Assembly: GCA_965237985.1 (NCBI GenBank)
Contig: OZ250161.1
Location: 1,178,001 to 1,242,000, forward strand
Direction: 5' to 3'
Origin: G965212025 sp965237985
GTDB taxonomy: Bacteria; Pseudomonadota; Gammaproteobacteria; Poriferisulfidales; Oxydemutatoraceae
DNA length: 64,000 bases
Shown: piece after piece, positions 45,685 through 55,170 of the stretch
Position numbering within the stretch: the stretch's first letter is position 1
Layout of the letters: every line of letters begins with the position of its first letter
The notes under the pieces: generated by a model
What the model was told of the DNA's origin: nothing
The model's input: only the letters and a program-made list of their open reading frames with translations
Database searches by the model: none
Program-made: the position numbers and the translations under genes

Positions 45685-46944
45685 TCAGCACTGCAGGTAA
45701 CTGCGGATGGCGGCGCAGATTTGCTGTAGTTCCTCGGGGCTTATGATGTAGGGCGGCATCACGTACAACAGTTTTCCGAAGGGACGAATCCACACGCCCT
45801 TGGCGACAAAGTTTGCACAGGCAGCCGGCACATCAATGACTTCTTGTGTTTCGACCACTCCTATGGCACCTTTGGTGCGCACATCCACGACTTGCGGTGC
45901 GTTTCGGCAGGGAGCGAGTTCTTCGGTCAACTGCGCTTCAATGTTTGCGACCTGTTGTTGCCACGCTCCGGTTTTCAGCAGGTCTATGCTGGCGCACGCC
46001 ACTTTGCAGGCCAGTGGGTTGGCCATGTAGGTTGGCCCGTGGAGCAAAGCGTAGGGAGGGTTGTCGGTGATCGTTGCGGCGATTTCAGCGCTGCAAATTG
46101 TTGCTGCCAAGCTCAAATAGCCGCCGCTCAATGCCTTACCCACGCAAATGATGTCGGGCGCAATTTCCGCATGTTCGCAGGCAAACATTTTTCCCGTGCG
46201 ACCAAAGCCGGTGGCAATTTCATCACAAATCAGCAGGCAGTCATAGCGATCACACAGCTGGCGCAGGCGCCGCAAATACGCGGCCTCGTAAATTCGCATG
46301 CCGCCGGCACCCTGGACGATGGGTTCGATGATGACCGCGGCTATTTCGCGGCAGCGGCGGTCCAGCACCGCTTCCAGTTCAATACCTGCCTGGTCTTCGC
46401 CAGGTGCGGCAACAAAAATGTTTTTTGGCAGCAGGTGTGTGAAAAGCCGGTGCATACCGTTTTCTGGATCGCAAAGGGACATGGCAGCAAAGGTGTCCCC
46501 GTGGTAGCCACCGCAAACGGTCAGAAACTTGCGTTTGCCCTGAGTTTTTCCGGCTTGCCAGTACTGAGTAGCCATTTTGATTGCGACTTCGACGGCGACC
46601 GAACCGGAATCACAATAGAAAATTTTCTCGCACCCGACTGGCAGTATTTCCAGAAGCCGCTGCCCAAGGTGAATGGCTGGTTCGTGCGTCAGACCGCCAA
46701 ACATGACATGGGAAAAATGGTCGATCTGGCTTTTGGCGGCCGCGTTCAGCGCTGGATGGTTGTAGCCGTGAATGGCAGACCACCAAGAGGACATGCCGTC
46801 AATCAGATGCCGTCCATCTGCGAGTCTGAGGAGCGTACCTTGTGCACCCACCACCTGCCAGGCAGGGTGTCCGGCGGGCATCCCGCTGTAAGGGTGCCAA
46901 AGATGCCTGCTATCGAATGCGGTCTGGGTAACCGCTTTGGTCAT
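45685..46944 (-). CDS. bioA: Adenosylmethionine-8-amino-7-oxononanoate aminotransferase
   Basis: PLP aminotransferase of 419 residues that makes 7,8-diaminopelargonate in biotin synthesis, using S-adenosylmethionine as amino donor. Seen: the N-terminal H-x-W-H-P-Y, D-G-M-S-S-W-W (W54-W55), G-G-Y-H-G-D-T, C-D-E-I-A-T-G-F-G-R-T-G (D241), PLP lysine K270 in G-K-A-L-S-G-G-Y, and H-G-P-T-Y-M-A-N-P. All marks favour BioA over other class III enzymes. No other bio gene lies in the window. It follows the VOC gene after 15 bases. Confidence 0.95.
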   Translation of the reverse strand: MTKAVTQTAFDSRHLWHPYSGMPAGHPAWQVVGAQGTLLRLADGRHLIDGMSSWWSAIHGYNHPALNAAAKSQIDHFSHVMFGGLTHEPAIHLGQRLLEILPVGCEKIFYCDSGSVAVEVAIKMATQYWQAGKTQGKRKFLTVCGGYHGDTFAAMSLCDPENGMHRLFTHLLPKNIFVAAPGEDQAGIELEAVLDRRCREIAAVIIEPIVQGAGGMRIYEAAYLRRLRQLCDRYDCLLICDEIATGFGRTGKMFACEHAEIAPDIICVGKALSGGYLSLAATICSAEIAATITDNPPYALLHGPTYMANPLACKVACASIDLLKTGAWQQQVANIEAQLTEELAPCRNAPQVVDVRTKGAIGVVETQEVIDVPAACANFVAKGVWIRPFGKLLYVMPPYIISPEELQQICAAIRSYLQC

Positions 46945-46959
46945 CGTTGCTGGAATGTT

Positions 46960-47370
46960 TCAGTTTTCGTGGTAATCGGAAATAGGAGGGTGATAAATCA
47001 TTTGCACCGTATTGCCTTCCGGGTCAAAGCAATAAAAACTGCGTGCCCCGTCGCGGTGCGTGCGTGGTTCGGTCTTTATGCGCACACCGTGGCCGCTAAG
47101 GTGCTGGTACCAGCTGTCAACATCTTCGAGGGCTCGCAACACAATGCCCAAGTGGTCAAGCCGCGTTTCCCGGGCTGCACTTTTCGCGTCACGATGCAGC
47201 GCCAAGTTGTCACTTCCTGAGCACAGGTACAGGTTATCGTTATCCGGGCGCCATTCCACCTGGTAGCGAAGCAAACTGACATAAAACTGTTCGCAGGCTT
47301 CCAGGTCGCGAACTTTCAGTGCAATGTGGCGTAGCCCAAGTGTTTGCGGTGGATTTTTCATTGTCAGCAT
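46960..47370 (-). CDS. VOC-family (glyoxalase/dioxygenase fold) protein
   Basis: Small protein of about 136 residues. It shows the vicinal-oxygen-chelate pattern: L-R-H-I-A-L-K-V-R-D-L near the start, R-L-D-H-L-G-I in the second half, and the closing F-Y-C-F-D-P-E-G-N-T-V-Q. Metal-ligand candidates are the histidines in these blocks and the E in the last one. Substrate unknown; it could be a lyase, dioxygenase or resistance protein. ATG 47370 or 47361 fits the family; the frame is open upstream to 47535. It probably shares a transcript with bioA. Confidence 0.8.
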   Translation of the reverse strand: MLTMKNPPQTLGLRHIALKVRDLEACEQFYVSLLRYQVEWRPDNDNLYLCSGSDNLALHRDAKSAARETRLDHLGIVLRALEDVDSWYQHLSGHGVRIKTEPRTHRDGARSFYCFDPEGNTVQMIYHPPISDYHEN

Positions 47371-47865
47371 GTCCGGCCAAGCCCGATTATACGAGGTTCG
47401 GTCGCGGACGACTAAAAGAAAAGCGCAATTCCGGACTGATTTGTCGTTGTTTCTGTTTCCACAGGAGTGGCAGGCTGCGTTTTCGTAGTCTGCGTACGCC
47501 ATGGCGCGAAGAGTGATGGAGACGGAAAGCGTCAAAACAAGATGAGATTACCCGCTTGCTGCGGCATAAAAACATCGGAAATGGGGCTTGGGTTCCTGGT
47601 GCCCATTTCAGAATTTTGGCAGGATTCCCAGGATGTTCGGCCGGCGGTCTCCAAGAATTTTCCGTCGCATCGGAAAGCCAGCGCGCTTCTGATATTGACC
47701 CCCCTGGCATCAACTGCTTGCACGTTCGGGAGTGGGGAGGATGCAACCGAAAAAGGACAGGAGCTGAAAAAGCAAGGATATATACACCAAAAATGTTACA
47801 ATGAGGGGGTCGTTTTCTGTCGACAATTTGGGTGCTGTTTCGGGGTGTTGTTTTTGTGAAGCCTA
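47371..47865. other. Gene-free stretch before the unknown pair
   Basis: No gene is supported. TACAAT (about 47797) followed by GAGGGGG stands some 65 bases before the next start and may be its -10 element. Confidence 0.35.
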
Positions 47866-48909
47866 ATGAATAGTCTACGCGTTGCTTTGCGCGAGGCTGG
47901 AAGATTGGGTCATGTCAGTCCGATTCGCGGGGGGGGTACCAATTCTTACCAGGTTCGCAAGGGATTGGGAAAGTGGCTTATGCATGTCGTGAAGTGGCAT
48001 AGCAGTAAAACTTACCGGGAAACCATCGTTCAGCAACGAAGGGAAGTGCTGGCAAGATTGTCGATACAAGGCTCTTTTGCAGTTCGACAAATAGAGCAAC
48101 TGCGAAACCACTTAAGGCACGGCAGTACCTTTCAAAAACAGTCGATGGATTTTCTTGAGACCTTGGCGTCTTCGGTTGAAAGGGAAGCTCCTTCGGTACC
48201 CGGCCCGAATCACGAAATCACTAAAAAACTGGCTGTCGGCAAGTTCGCGACAAACGATGCTGCACTTGTGAATTTGCGCATCCCGGGGCACGCGGAAGAC
48301 GTCCGTGAGGGTGTGAACAGAAAAAAGTTTGGCGCTGCTTACTGGCAGTATGCCCGCACCAAAATCGGCAACCCTCTGGAGTTCAGCCTGTCAAACGATG
48401 CAGAAGCCGCGGGCGGTCGGGGTCTTCTGGAATATGCGCTCATCAAAGATGAAAACGAGTCCCACAAGGACACGGGACTGTATCAGGTTGCGACCGTGCA
48501 AAAAGAAAACGATGAGGGTATAGATTTTAAAGCCTGGGGCATCCCCGATGGCGTTGATGAAATCGAACTGCGTTTTGTTTCTGGATTTGTGCCTTCAGGG
48601 CGTGCCCAGGAAGTGGTGGATGCTGGCGCACAAGGCAACGAAGCCCTTGCGAATTTTCGCAAAGTACCAGATGCAGTGCTGGCCAGTACTTCAAAACCGG
48701 TACCAGCACGTCCGACCCAGGGAGCAGTGAGCACAGTTGCGCGAGGGGACGAAGCAGTAAGGGTGCCGATCGGTCGGCATCGCATGAACACGGGAGAACG
48801 GAAGGATTTGCGGGGTATTTATATGAAATCATACGGCATGGATCTTCAGCTTGCTGACCTTTATGAGCAGTTTATGCAGGAAGAAGGGGGGGCTGCCCTA
48901 TTAAAATGA
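47866..48909 (+). CDS. Unknown protein of the array family, dispersed copy A
   Basis: Protein of 347 residues, paralogous along its whole length to the next gene (49206) and, by ordered motifs, to the five-copy array at 2.9-12.6 kb. Motifs: A-G-R13-L-G-H, W37-x2-H40, Y50-R51, R58-R59-x2-L62, a L-L-E-Y ... H ... V stretch around 189-213, and A-W-G-I-P-D near 226. Compared with copy B it carries an insertion of some 35 residues near 275-310. No signal peptide, membrane segment or known domain is visible. ATG 47866 has only a weak upstream G-rich sequence. Function unknown. Confidence 0.65.
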   Translation: MNSLRVALREAGRLGHVSPIRGGGTNSYQVRKGLGKWLMHVVKWHSSKTYRETIVQQRREVLARLSIQGSFAVRQIEQLRNHLRHGSTFQKQSMDFLETLASSVEREAPSVPGPNHEITKKLAVGKFATNDAALVNLRIPGHAEDVREGVNRKKFGAAYWQYARTKIGNPLEFSLSNDAEAAGGRGLLEYALIKDENESHKDTGLYQVATVQKENDEGIDFKAWGIPDGVDEIELRFVSGFVPSGRAQEVVDAGAQGNEALANFRKVPDAVLASTSKPVPARPTQGAVSTVARGDEAVRVPIGRHRMNTGERKDLRGIYMKSYGMDLQLADLYEQFMQEEGGAALLK

Positions 48910-49205
48910 AGGCAGATGGCAAGGAATAGCGGGTCGCCTTTTGCCGCTTATGTATGGAAAATGTGCCGGATCAGGATTTGTTCAGGTAATCGCGGGCTTC
49001 TGCCTGGTGCTTCAGGGTTTCCCGGAAGCAGTGGTGCGTGGCAGGAAATGGAGCTCATTTGCCGCCGGCCTGGCAAGGTCGCTTGCGAAAGTTCCGGAAG
49101 GGCGGCGTTGCCCCAGCCTGTCAAAGGAAACTGGCCGAGAACTCAGGGAGATGTCGAGAGTACAATCATGGCAATGTCCGGCATGAACAACACGGGTGAA
49201 TTTTT

Positions 49206-50180
49206 ATGGCAAGAATTGTAAGAAGTATAGATACAGCGGTGGCAAAAGCTGGGAGGTTTGGGCACGTCCAGTCGACCGGGAAAGTGGGAAACGACCATAC
49301 TTTCATGGTACGCAGTGGGGTTGGGAAATGGCTCGTACATGTCGTCAAGTGGCATACCAATAGAACCTACCGGGACACTGTTATTCAACAACGAAAGGAA
49401 TTGCTGGCCGTTCTGGAACAGTCAAGTCACACAGGAAAATCGACGGGAGATTCTCCTGCACAGGTGCGGCAACTGCAAGACCATTTAACATACGGCATCA
49501 CGTTTCAAAAACAGGTGATGAATTTTCTGGGTGCCGTTGAGGCGCGTAGAAAAGCAGAGAATTCTCCTTCGCTCGGTGCCGGCAACAGTGTCACTGAAGA
49601 ACGGCCCGCAAACAGGTACGCAACAAACGATGCCGCACTTGTGAATTTACGTATACTTGGGCACGATGGACGCTCACATCTGGACGTGGATGTAGAAAAA
49701 TTTGGCACTGCTTACTGGAAATATGCCAGTGCCAAGCTTGGCAATTCTCTGGGGTCGAGTGTCAAGAGTGATCCCGAAGCAGCGGCAGGCCACGAACTCC
49801 TGACGTATGCGCTCGCCAAAGATGGAGATGAGCACTACCAGGATACGGGACTGTATCAGGTTGAGGTCGTGTCAAGAAGCAACGATGAGGGCATAAACTT
49901 TGAAGCTTGGGGGATCCCCAATGAGGTCGACAAAATCGAGTTGCGCTTTATCTCCGGGCCTCTGCATGCAGCCCGTGCCAGTAATGTGGCAAGTGTTGGT
50001 GCGGAAGGCAGGGAAGCGCTTGAGGAGTTTTGTAAAACGTCCAAAATCATACTGGATTTTCTTCCCGAAGGATCCGAGGAACGGAAGATTCACATGAAAT
50101 CACGAGGTACAGACCTCCAGCTTGCGAAACTTCAAGATCAATTCCTGAAGGAAGAAGCCGGATCTTCCGCACCTGATTAG
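49206..50180 (+). CDS. Unknown protein of the array family, dispersed copy B
   Basis: Protein of 324 residues. It keeps the same motifs as copy A: A-G-R17-F-G-H, W42-x2-H45-V-V-K-W-H, Y55-R56, R63-K64-x2-L67, LLTYALAKD, G-L-Y-Q-V, and A-W-G-I-P-N. The ending R-G-T-D-L-Q-L-A-K-L matches copy A's Y-G-M-D-L-Q-L-A-D-L. The 295-base gap between the two genes holds nothing recognised. It converges on argH, and its last 12 codons together with the terminator are part of the tandem units that follow. Start ATG has GGGTGA upstream. Confidence 0.65.
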   Translation: MARIVRSIDTAVAKAGRFGHVQSTGKVGNDHTFMVRSGVGKWLVHVVKWHTNRTYRDTVIQQRKELLAVLEQSSHTGKSTGDSPAQVRQLQDHLTYGITFQKQVMNFLGAVEARRKAENSPSLGAGNSVTEERPANRYATNDAALVNLRILGHDGRSHLDVDVEKFGTAYWKYASAKLGNSLGSSVKSDPEAAAGHELLTYALAKDGDEHYQDTGLYQVEVVSRSNDEGINFEAWGIPNEVDKIELRFISGPLHAARASNVASVGAEGREALEEFCKTSKIILDFLPEGSEERKIHMKSRGTDLQLAKLQDQFLKEEAGSSAPD

Positions 50181-51945
50181 AGCGCTGCGGGCAACAGGCA
50201 GGCGGCCCTGCCCGTTTTTACAGAACGGGTATTTGACAGGATTCAGGCTTTGTTTAAGTAGTCGTGGACTTCCGCCAGGCGCTCTCGGACTTGCTCTGGG
50301 GCAGTCCCGCCGTGAGTGTTTTTGTTTGTGACACAGATTTGTGGGTGCAGACTGGTAGCGGGAAATTGGACAAACTCGCCACCAAGCTGTACGAGCTCAT
50401 CTGCTGAAAGTGCCTGCACTGCAGGGCGACGCCCTGTCTGATGACCAGTTGTACGGCTTTGCCAGTCAACTCGTGAGCGCACCGAAAAGGGGCCCCCTGG
50501 CGCACAAGCCAGTCAGCAATGTCTGTGGCGCAAGAAAATCCTGCTCCAGCTTTTTGCAACATTCTTTTTCGGTTCGGTTCCAGCACCTTGATCATCAGAG
50601 TCATGATTTCCAGACAAGCCACGCTGGTGTCCAGAGCGTCAAAAATAGGTTCCTTGTCTTCCTGGTTATCGCGGTTATATGCCAAAATCGACTCCTGAAG
50701 GAAGAAGCCGGATCTTCCGCACCTGATTAGAGCGCTGCGGGCAACAGGCAGGCGGCCCTGCCCGTTTTTACAGAACGGGTATTTGACAGGATTCAGGCTT
50801 TGTTTAAGTAGTCGTGGACTTCCGCCAGGCACTCTCGGACTTGCTCTGGGGCAGTCCCGCCGTGAGTGTTTTTGTTTGTGACACAGATTTGTGGGTGCAG
50901 ACTGGTAGCGGGAAATTGGACAAACTCGCCACCAAGCTGTACGAGCTCATCTGCTGAAAGTGCCTGCAGGGCGACGCCCTGTCTGATGGCCAGTTGTACG
51001 GCTTTGCCAGTCAACTCGTGAGCGCACCGAAAAGGAGCCCCCTGGCGCACAAGCCAGTCAGCAATGTCTGTGGCGCAAGAAAATCCTGCTCCAGCTTTTT
51101 GCAACATTCTTTTTCGGTTCGGTTCCAGCACCTTGATCATCAGAGTCATGATTTCCAGACAAGCCACGCTGGTGTCCAGCGCGTCAAAAATAGGTTCCTT
51201 GTCTTCCTGGTTATCGCGGTTATATGCCAAAATCGACTCCTGAAGGAAGAAACCAGGTCTTCCGCACCTGCTTAGAGCGCTGCGGGCAACAGGCAGGCGG
51301 CCCTGCCCGTTTTTACAGAACGGGTATTTGACAGGATTCAGGCTTTGTTTAAGTAGTCGTGGACTTCCGCCAGGCGCTCTCGGACTTGCTCTGGGGCAGT
51401 CCCGCCGTGAGTGTTTTTGTTTGTGACACAGATTTGTGGGTGCAGACTGGTAGCGGGAAATTGGACAAACTCGCCACTAGGCTGCTGTACGAGCTCATCT
51501 GCTGAAAGTGCCTGCAGGGCGACGCCCTGTCTGATGGCCAGTTGTACGGCTTTGCCAGTCAACTCGTGAGCGCGCCGAAAAGGAACCCCCTGGCGCACAA
51601 GCCAGTCAGCAATCTCTGTGGCGCAAGAAAATCCTGCTCCAGCTTTTTGCAACATTCTTTTTCGGTTCGGTTCCAGCGCCTTGATCATCAGAGTCATGAT
51701 TTCCAGACAAGCCACGCTGGTGTCCAGCGCGTCAAAAATAGGTTCCTTGTCTTCCTGGTTATCGCGGTTATCTGCCAAAATCGACTCCTGAAGGAAGAAA
51801 CCAGGTCTTCCGCACCTGCTTAGAGCGCCACGGGCAAACACCAGTTGGAAGAAAGTTCGGCCGCCGGTGCACCAACCTGCTCAGAGCGCTGCGGGCAACA
51901 GGCAGGCGGCCCTGCCCGTTTTTACAGAACGGGCATTGACGGGAT
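50138..51945. repeat. 546-bp tandem units joining family-gene end and argH end
   Basis: Each unit holds the last codons of the gene at 49206, a terminator, and the last 145 or so codons of argH on the minus strand. Joints lie at 50691, 51236 and 51784 (spacing 545 and 548), where argH codons for A-Y-N-R-D-N-Q meet the L-K-E-E-A-G-S-S-A-P-D end of the family gene on a short CAA match. Three orphan argH tails result, ending at 50243, 50793 and 51338; the first has a 7-base insertion that breaks its frame. The parents flank the array and are intact. Confidence 0.93.
50197..50219 (+). terminator. Rho-independent terminator between convergent genes
   Basis: GGCAGG-CGGC-CCTGCC followed by CG and five T, 17 bases after the stop of the gene at 49206. 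An overlapping CCCGTT/AACGGG stem may serve the opposite strand (argH). The structure is copied in each tandem unit, near 50745, 51292 and 51904. Confidence 0.8.
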
Positions 51946-53313
51946 TCAGGCTTTGTTCAAGTAGTCGTGGGCTTCCGCCAGGCGCTCTCGGACTTGCTCT
52001 GGGGCAGTCCCGCCGTGCGTGTTTTTGTTTGCGACACAGGCTTGTGGGTGCAGACTGGTAGCGGGAAATTGGACAAACTCGCCACCAAGCTGTACGAGCT
52101 CATCTGCTGAAAGTGCCTGCAGGGCGACGCCCTGTCTGATGGCCAGCTGTACGGCTTTGCCAGTCAACTCGTGAGCGCGCCGAAAAGGAACCCCCTGGCG
52201 CACAAGCCAGTCGGCAACCTCTGTGGCGCAAGAAAATCCTGCTCCAGCTTTTTGCAACATTCTTTTTCGGTTCGGTTCCAGCGCCTTGATCATCAGAGTC
52301 ATGATTTCCAGACAAGCCACGCTGGTGTCCAGCGCGTCAAAAATAGGTTCCTTGTCTTCCTGGTTATCGCGGTTATATGCCAAAGGCTGTCCTTTCATCA
52401 GCGTCAGCAAAGAGACAAGACTTCCGTAAACCCGCCCGGTTTTCCCGCGCACCAGTTCCGCCAAGTCGGGATTTTTCTTTTGCGGCATGATGGATGAGCC
52501 GGTGCACAACTCGTCCGGCAGTGAAGCAAAATTGAACAGTGGTGACAGCCATAGGGTGATTTCCTCGCTGAAACGCGACAAGTGCATCATGATCAAGGCG
52601 CAGTCCGCATTCAGTTCAATCACAAAATCGCGGTCGCTGACTGCGTCGATAGAATTGCTGCAAACCCCATCAAACTCTAGTAATCGCGCGGTATATTCAC
52701 GATCCAGGGGGAAGCTGGTTCCGGCCAGGGCTGCCGCGCCGAGCGGTAGGTGATTGACACGTTTTTGGGTGCCGCTGAGGCGCTCACGATCGCGTTTCAG
52801 AGCTTCAAACCAGGCTAAAAGATGGTGGCCAAAAGTAACGGGTTGGGCAATCTGCAAGTGCGTAAATCCGGGCATCACGGTTTCGCATTCCTGTTCCGCC
52901 AACGCCACGATCGCGCTCTGCAACTCGTGTATTTTGCGACTCAGCACATCAATTTGCTCACGTAGATAGAGGCGCAGGTCAGTTGCTACCTGGTCATTGC
53001 GCGAGCGTCCGGTATGCAGTTTTCCGCCAGTATCGCCAATGAGCTCAATGAGACGCGCTTCAATGTTGATGTGGAGATCTTCGTGGATTTCCCGCCAGGG
53101 GAACTGCCCACCTGCAATTTCGGCAACGATGGCTTCCAGGCCGCGGACAATGTCCCGGCATTCTTCACTGTTCAGGACTCCAGCTTTTTCCAAGGTCAAA
53201 GCGTGGGCAATGGAAGCATTGATGTCCTGGCGATACATCCGTCTGTCAAAACTCAGGGAGGAGCTGAAAGCGCGCAGCCTTTCATTTGCCATTCCGGAAA
53301 GCCGCCCACGCAA
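51946..53313 (-). CDS. argH: Argininosuccinate lyase
   Basis: Enzyme of about 455 residues that splits argininosuccinate into arginine and fumarate. Seen: R-Q-D-I-x-x-S-I-A-H-A near the start, H-T-G-R-S-R-N-D-Q-V-A-T-D, P-G-F-T-H-L-Q-I-A-Q-P, and the fumarase-superfamily signature G-S-S-I-M-P-Q-K-K-N-P-D. The start is unclear. TTG 53313 includes the G-R-L-S element that aligns with the normal W-x-G-R-F-x start, while ATG 53292 would drop it. The intact gene keeps its own 3' end beside three extra copies of that end. sixA lies 62 bases upstream. Confidence 0.92.
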   Translation of the reverse strand: MRGRLSGMANERLRAFSSSLSFDRRMYRQDINASIAHALTLEKAGVLNSEECRDIVRGLEAIVAEIAGGQFPWREIHEDLHINIEARLIELIGDTGGKLHTGRSRNDQVATDLRLYLREQIDVLSRKIHELQSAIVALAEQECETVMPGFTHLQIAQPVTFGHHLLAWFEALKRDRERLSGTQKRVNHLPLGAAALAGTSFPLDREYTARLLEFDGVCSNSIDAVSDRDFVIELNADCALIMMHLSRFSEEITLWLSPLFNFASLPDELCTGSSIMPQKKNPDLAELVRGKTGRVYGSLVSLLTLMKGQPLAYNRDNQEDKEPIFDALDTSVACLEIMTLMIKALEPNRKRMLQKAGAGFSCATEVADWLVRQGVPFRRAHELTGKAVQLAIRQGVALQALSADELVQLGGEFVQFPATSLHPQACVANKNTHGGTAPEQVRERLAEAHDYLNKA

Positions 53314-53375
53314 CAGTGACTGATGAACGCCGGCCCGCTGTCCAGCTTTTTTGGTTTCCTGTTGTGGCACTTCGT

Positions 53376-53858
53376 TCAGGGTGTGTCCAGTGCCAGCAGT
53401 TCGGCTGTCCTGGGCGCGACTCCCTGCCAGTTGTCTGTGGCAATTTTCAAATACGCACTGCCGCAGGTAGGCAATCTGTCGAAGGTTTTGCCCGACAGCA
53501 GTTTCGTAAGCAGGGTCATGGACGGGTTGTGTCCGCACACGGCGACGACGTTGTGTGCATTGTCGAATTTTTGAATTTCCTGGAGCAGACTATGGCAGTC
53601 GATGGCATAAAGCACATCGAGTTTCTTGACTTTGTCCGAGGAAATTCCGGTTTTCCAAGCAATAATTTCAGCGGTTTCCGAGGTGCGTTGTGCCGTGCTT
53701 GCACAAAAAATATCCGGTGGCCAGGTCGTTCTCAATGCCAGGAGGACACTGATTTTCAACGCTTCTTCTCGGCCCCGGGCACTGAGAACCCTGCTTTTAT
53801 CGCTTTTGCCGGTTGCTTCAGCTTCGCCGTGGCGCACCAAGTGAAGATGCTTGGTCAT
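53376..53858 (-). CDS. sixA: SixA-type phosphohistidine phosphatase
   Basis: Protein of 160 residues of the histidine phosphatase superfamily. The catalytic R9-H10-G motif lies in L-V-R-H-G-E-A-E-A, the second histidine in V-C-G-H-N-P-S. SixA proteins remove phosphate from histidine in phosphorelay or phosphotransferase proteins. It is in a minus-strand run thyA-folA-sixA-argH, 14 bases after folA, so likely co-transcribed. Confidence 0.85.
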   Translation of the reverse strand: MTKHLHLVRHGEAEATGKSDKSRVLSARGREEALKISVLLALRTTWPPDIFCASTAQRTSETAEIIAWKTGISSDKVKKLDVLYAIDCHSLLQEIQKFDNAHNVVAVCGHNPSMTLLTKLLSGKTFDRLPTCGSAYLKIATDNWQGVAPRTAELLALDTP

Positions 53859-53872
53859 TTGTGTGGTCGCCG

Positions 53873-54379
53873 TCAGGTTTGGGTCCCGTTTATCCGGCGC
53901 TCGAGGGTCAGGTGGCGTAAAAGAAATGGGTTCCGCTCACTTATGGGAATAGTGAAATGACTGACTTCGTGCCACTGGGCCGGATCCAATTTCGGAAACC
54001 AGGTATCTCCCGGAACTTCGGTTTCGATCAAAGTCAGGTAAATGCGGTTCGCCAGAGGAAGAAAAGCGCGGTAAATTTCGTTGCCACCAATCACCATGCA
54101 CTCTCCCTGATCGCAGAATTCGGCAGAGATTTTTTCCAGTGTGTTTACGACTTCCGCCTGCGGCGCCGTGAAACGAGGGTTTCGACTGAGAACAATATTG
54201 TGCCGATTAGGCAAAGGCTGCCGACGCAAACCTTGCCAAGTTTTGCGCCCCATGAGCACGGTGTGATGCAGGGTACGCTTTACAAACATTTCCATGTCAG
54301 CCGGCAAAGCCCAAGGCATGGTTCCATTGCGACCAATCACGCGGTTTTTATCGTGGGCAACGACCAGGGAGAAACTCAT
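53873..54379 (-). CDS. folA: Dihydrofolate reductase
   Basis: Enzyme of 168 residues that makes tetrahydrofolate with NADPH. Seen: V-A-H-D-K-N-R-V-I-G-R-N-G-T-M-P-W, the acidic D28 region A-D-M-E-M-F, V-L-M-G-R-K-T-W, and V-I-G-G-N-E-I-Y near the NADPH site. The ATG overlaps the thyA stop by four bases (ATGA), so the two steps of the thymidylate cycle are translated together. Confidence 0.95.
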   Translation of the reverse strand: MSFSLVVAHDKNRVIGRNGTMPWALPADMEMFVKRTLHHTVLMGRKTWQGLRRQPLPNRHNIVLSRNPRFTAPQAEVVNTLEKISAEFCDQGECMVIGGNEIYRAFLPLANRIYLTLIETEVPGDTWFPKLDPAQWHEVSHFTIPISERNPFLLRHLTLERRINGTQT

Positions 54380-55170
54380 ATCGCCAGCTCGGCTTTGATG
54401 GCAGGCTGAGGGTGGTAGTTTTCCAGACGAATGTCGTCGGGGCCGAACTCAAAAAAACTTTTGACTTCGGGGTTGAGTTGAATGGTTGGCAGCCGTTTCG
54501 GTTTTCTGGCGATCTGTATCCTGGCCTGTTCAATATGATTGGTGTAAAGGTGCACATCACCGGTGGTGTGAATCAGAAATCCGGGTTTCAGCTTGCTGAC
54601 TTGGGCAACCATGAGTGTTAGCAGGGCGTAGGATGCAATGTTGAACGGTACGCCCAGAAAAATGTCGGCACTGCGCTGATAAAACTGGCACGACAGGGTG
54701 TCTTGGACAACATAAAACTGGAACAACAAATGGCAGGGCGGCAGGCACATCTCATCGAGTTGTGCCACGTTCCAGGCACTGACCAGAAGGCGTCGGGATT
54801 CGGGGTGGGTTTTCAGCTGTTCGAGCACGGTTGCAAGCTGGTCTATGTGACCCTCGTTTCGTGTTGGCCAGGACCGCCACTGATAACCGTACACTGGCCC
54901 GAGATCGCCGTTTTCATCTGCCCATGGATCCCAAATGTGTACACCATGACCGTGTAGATACCGGATATTGGTTTCCCCCCTGATGAACCAGAGCAGTTCA
55001 CAAAGCACAGATTTGAAATGAATCTTTTTAGTGGTCAGCAGCGGAAATCCAGCACCCAGATTGTATCTCGTTTGCCCTCCGAAAAGGGACAAGACCCCGG
55101 TCCCGGTGCGGTCTTTTTTCCGAATGCCGGTATTCAGCACGGAGCGCAATATTTCAAGATAGGGTTGCAT
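54376..55170 (-). CDS. thyA: Thymidylate synthase
   Basis: Enzyme of 264 residues, the same length as that of E. coli, that makes dTMP from dUMP with methylenetetrahydrofolate. The nucleophile C146 stands in L-P-P-C-H-L-L-F-Q-F-Y, and R-S-A-D-I-F-L-G-V-P-F-N-I-A-S-Y is intact. ATG 55170 (M-Q-P-Y-L-E-I-L) is chosen by family length over 55194. It overlaps the end of lgt by 17 bases. Confidence 0.96.
   Translation of the reverse strand: MQPYLEILRSVLNTGIRKKDRTGTGVLSLFGGQTRYNLGAGFPLLTTKKIHFKSVLCELLWFIRGETNIRYLHGHGVHIWDPWADENGDLGPVYGYQWRSWPTRNEGHIDQLATVLEQLKTHPESRRLLVSAWNVAQLDEMCLPPCHLLFQFYVVQDTLSCQFYQRSADIFLGVPFNIASYALLTLMVAQVSKLKPGFLIHTTGDVHLYTNHIEQARIQIARKPKRLPTIQLNPEVKSFFEFGPDDIRLENYHPQPAIKAELAI

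Noticed and set aside
45844..47220. Plus-strand frame of 458 codons
   Set aside because: Antisense shadow of bioA and the VOC gene, both of which have clear family motifs.
50254..51841. Three argH-like genes upstream of argH
   Set aside because: They contain only the C-terminal third, start at internal TTG-type codons and lack the catalytic signature, so they are fragments.
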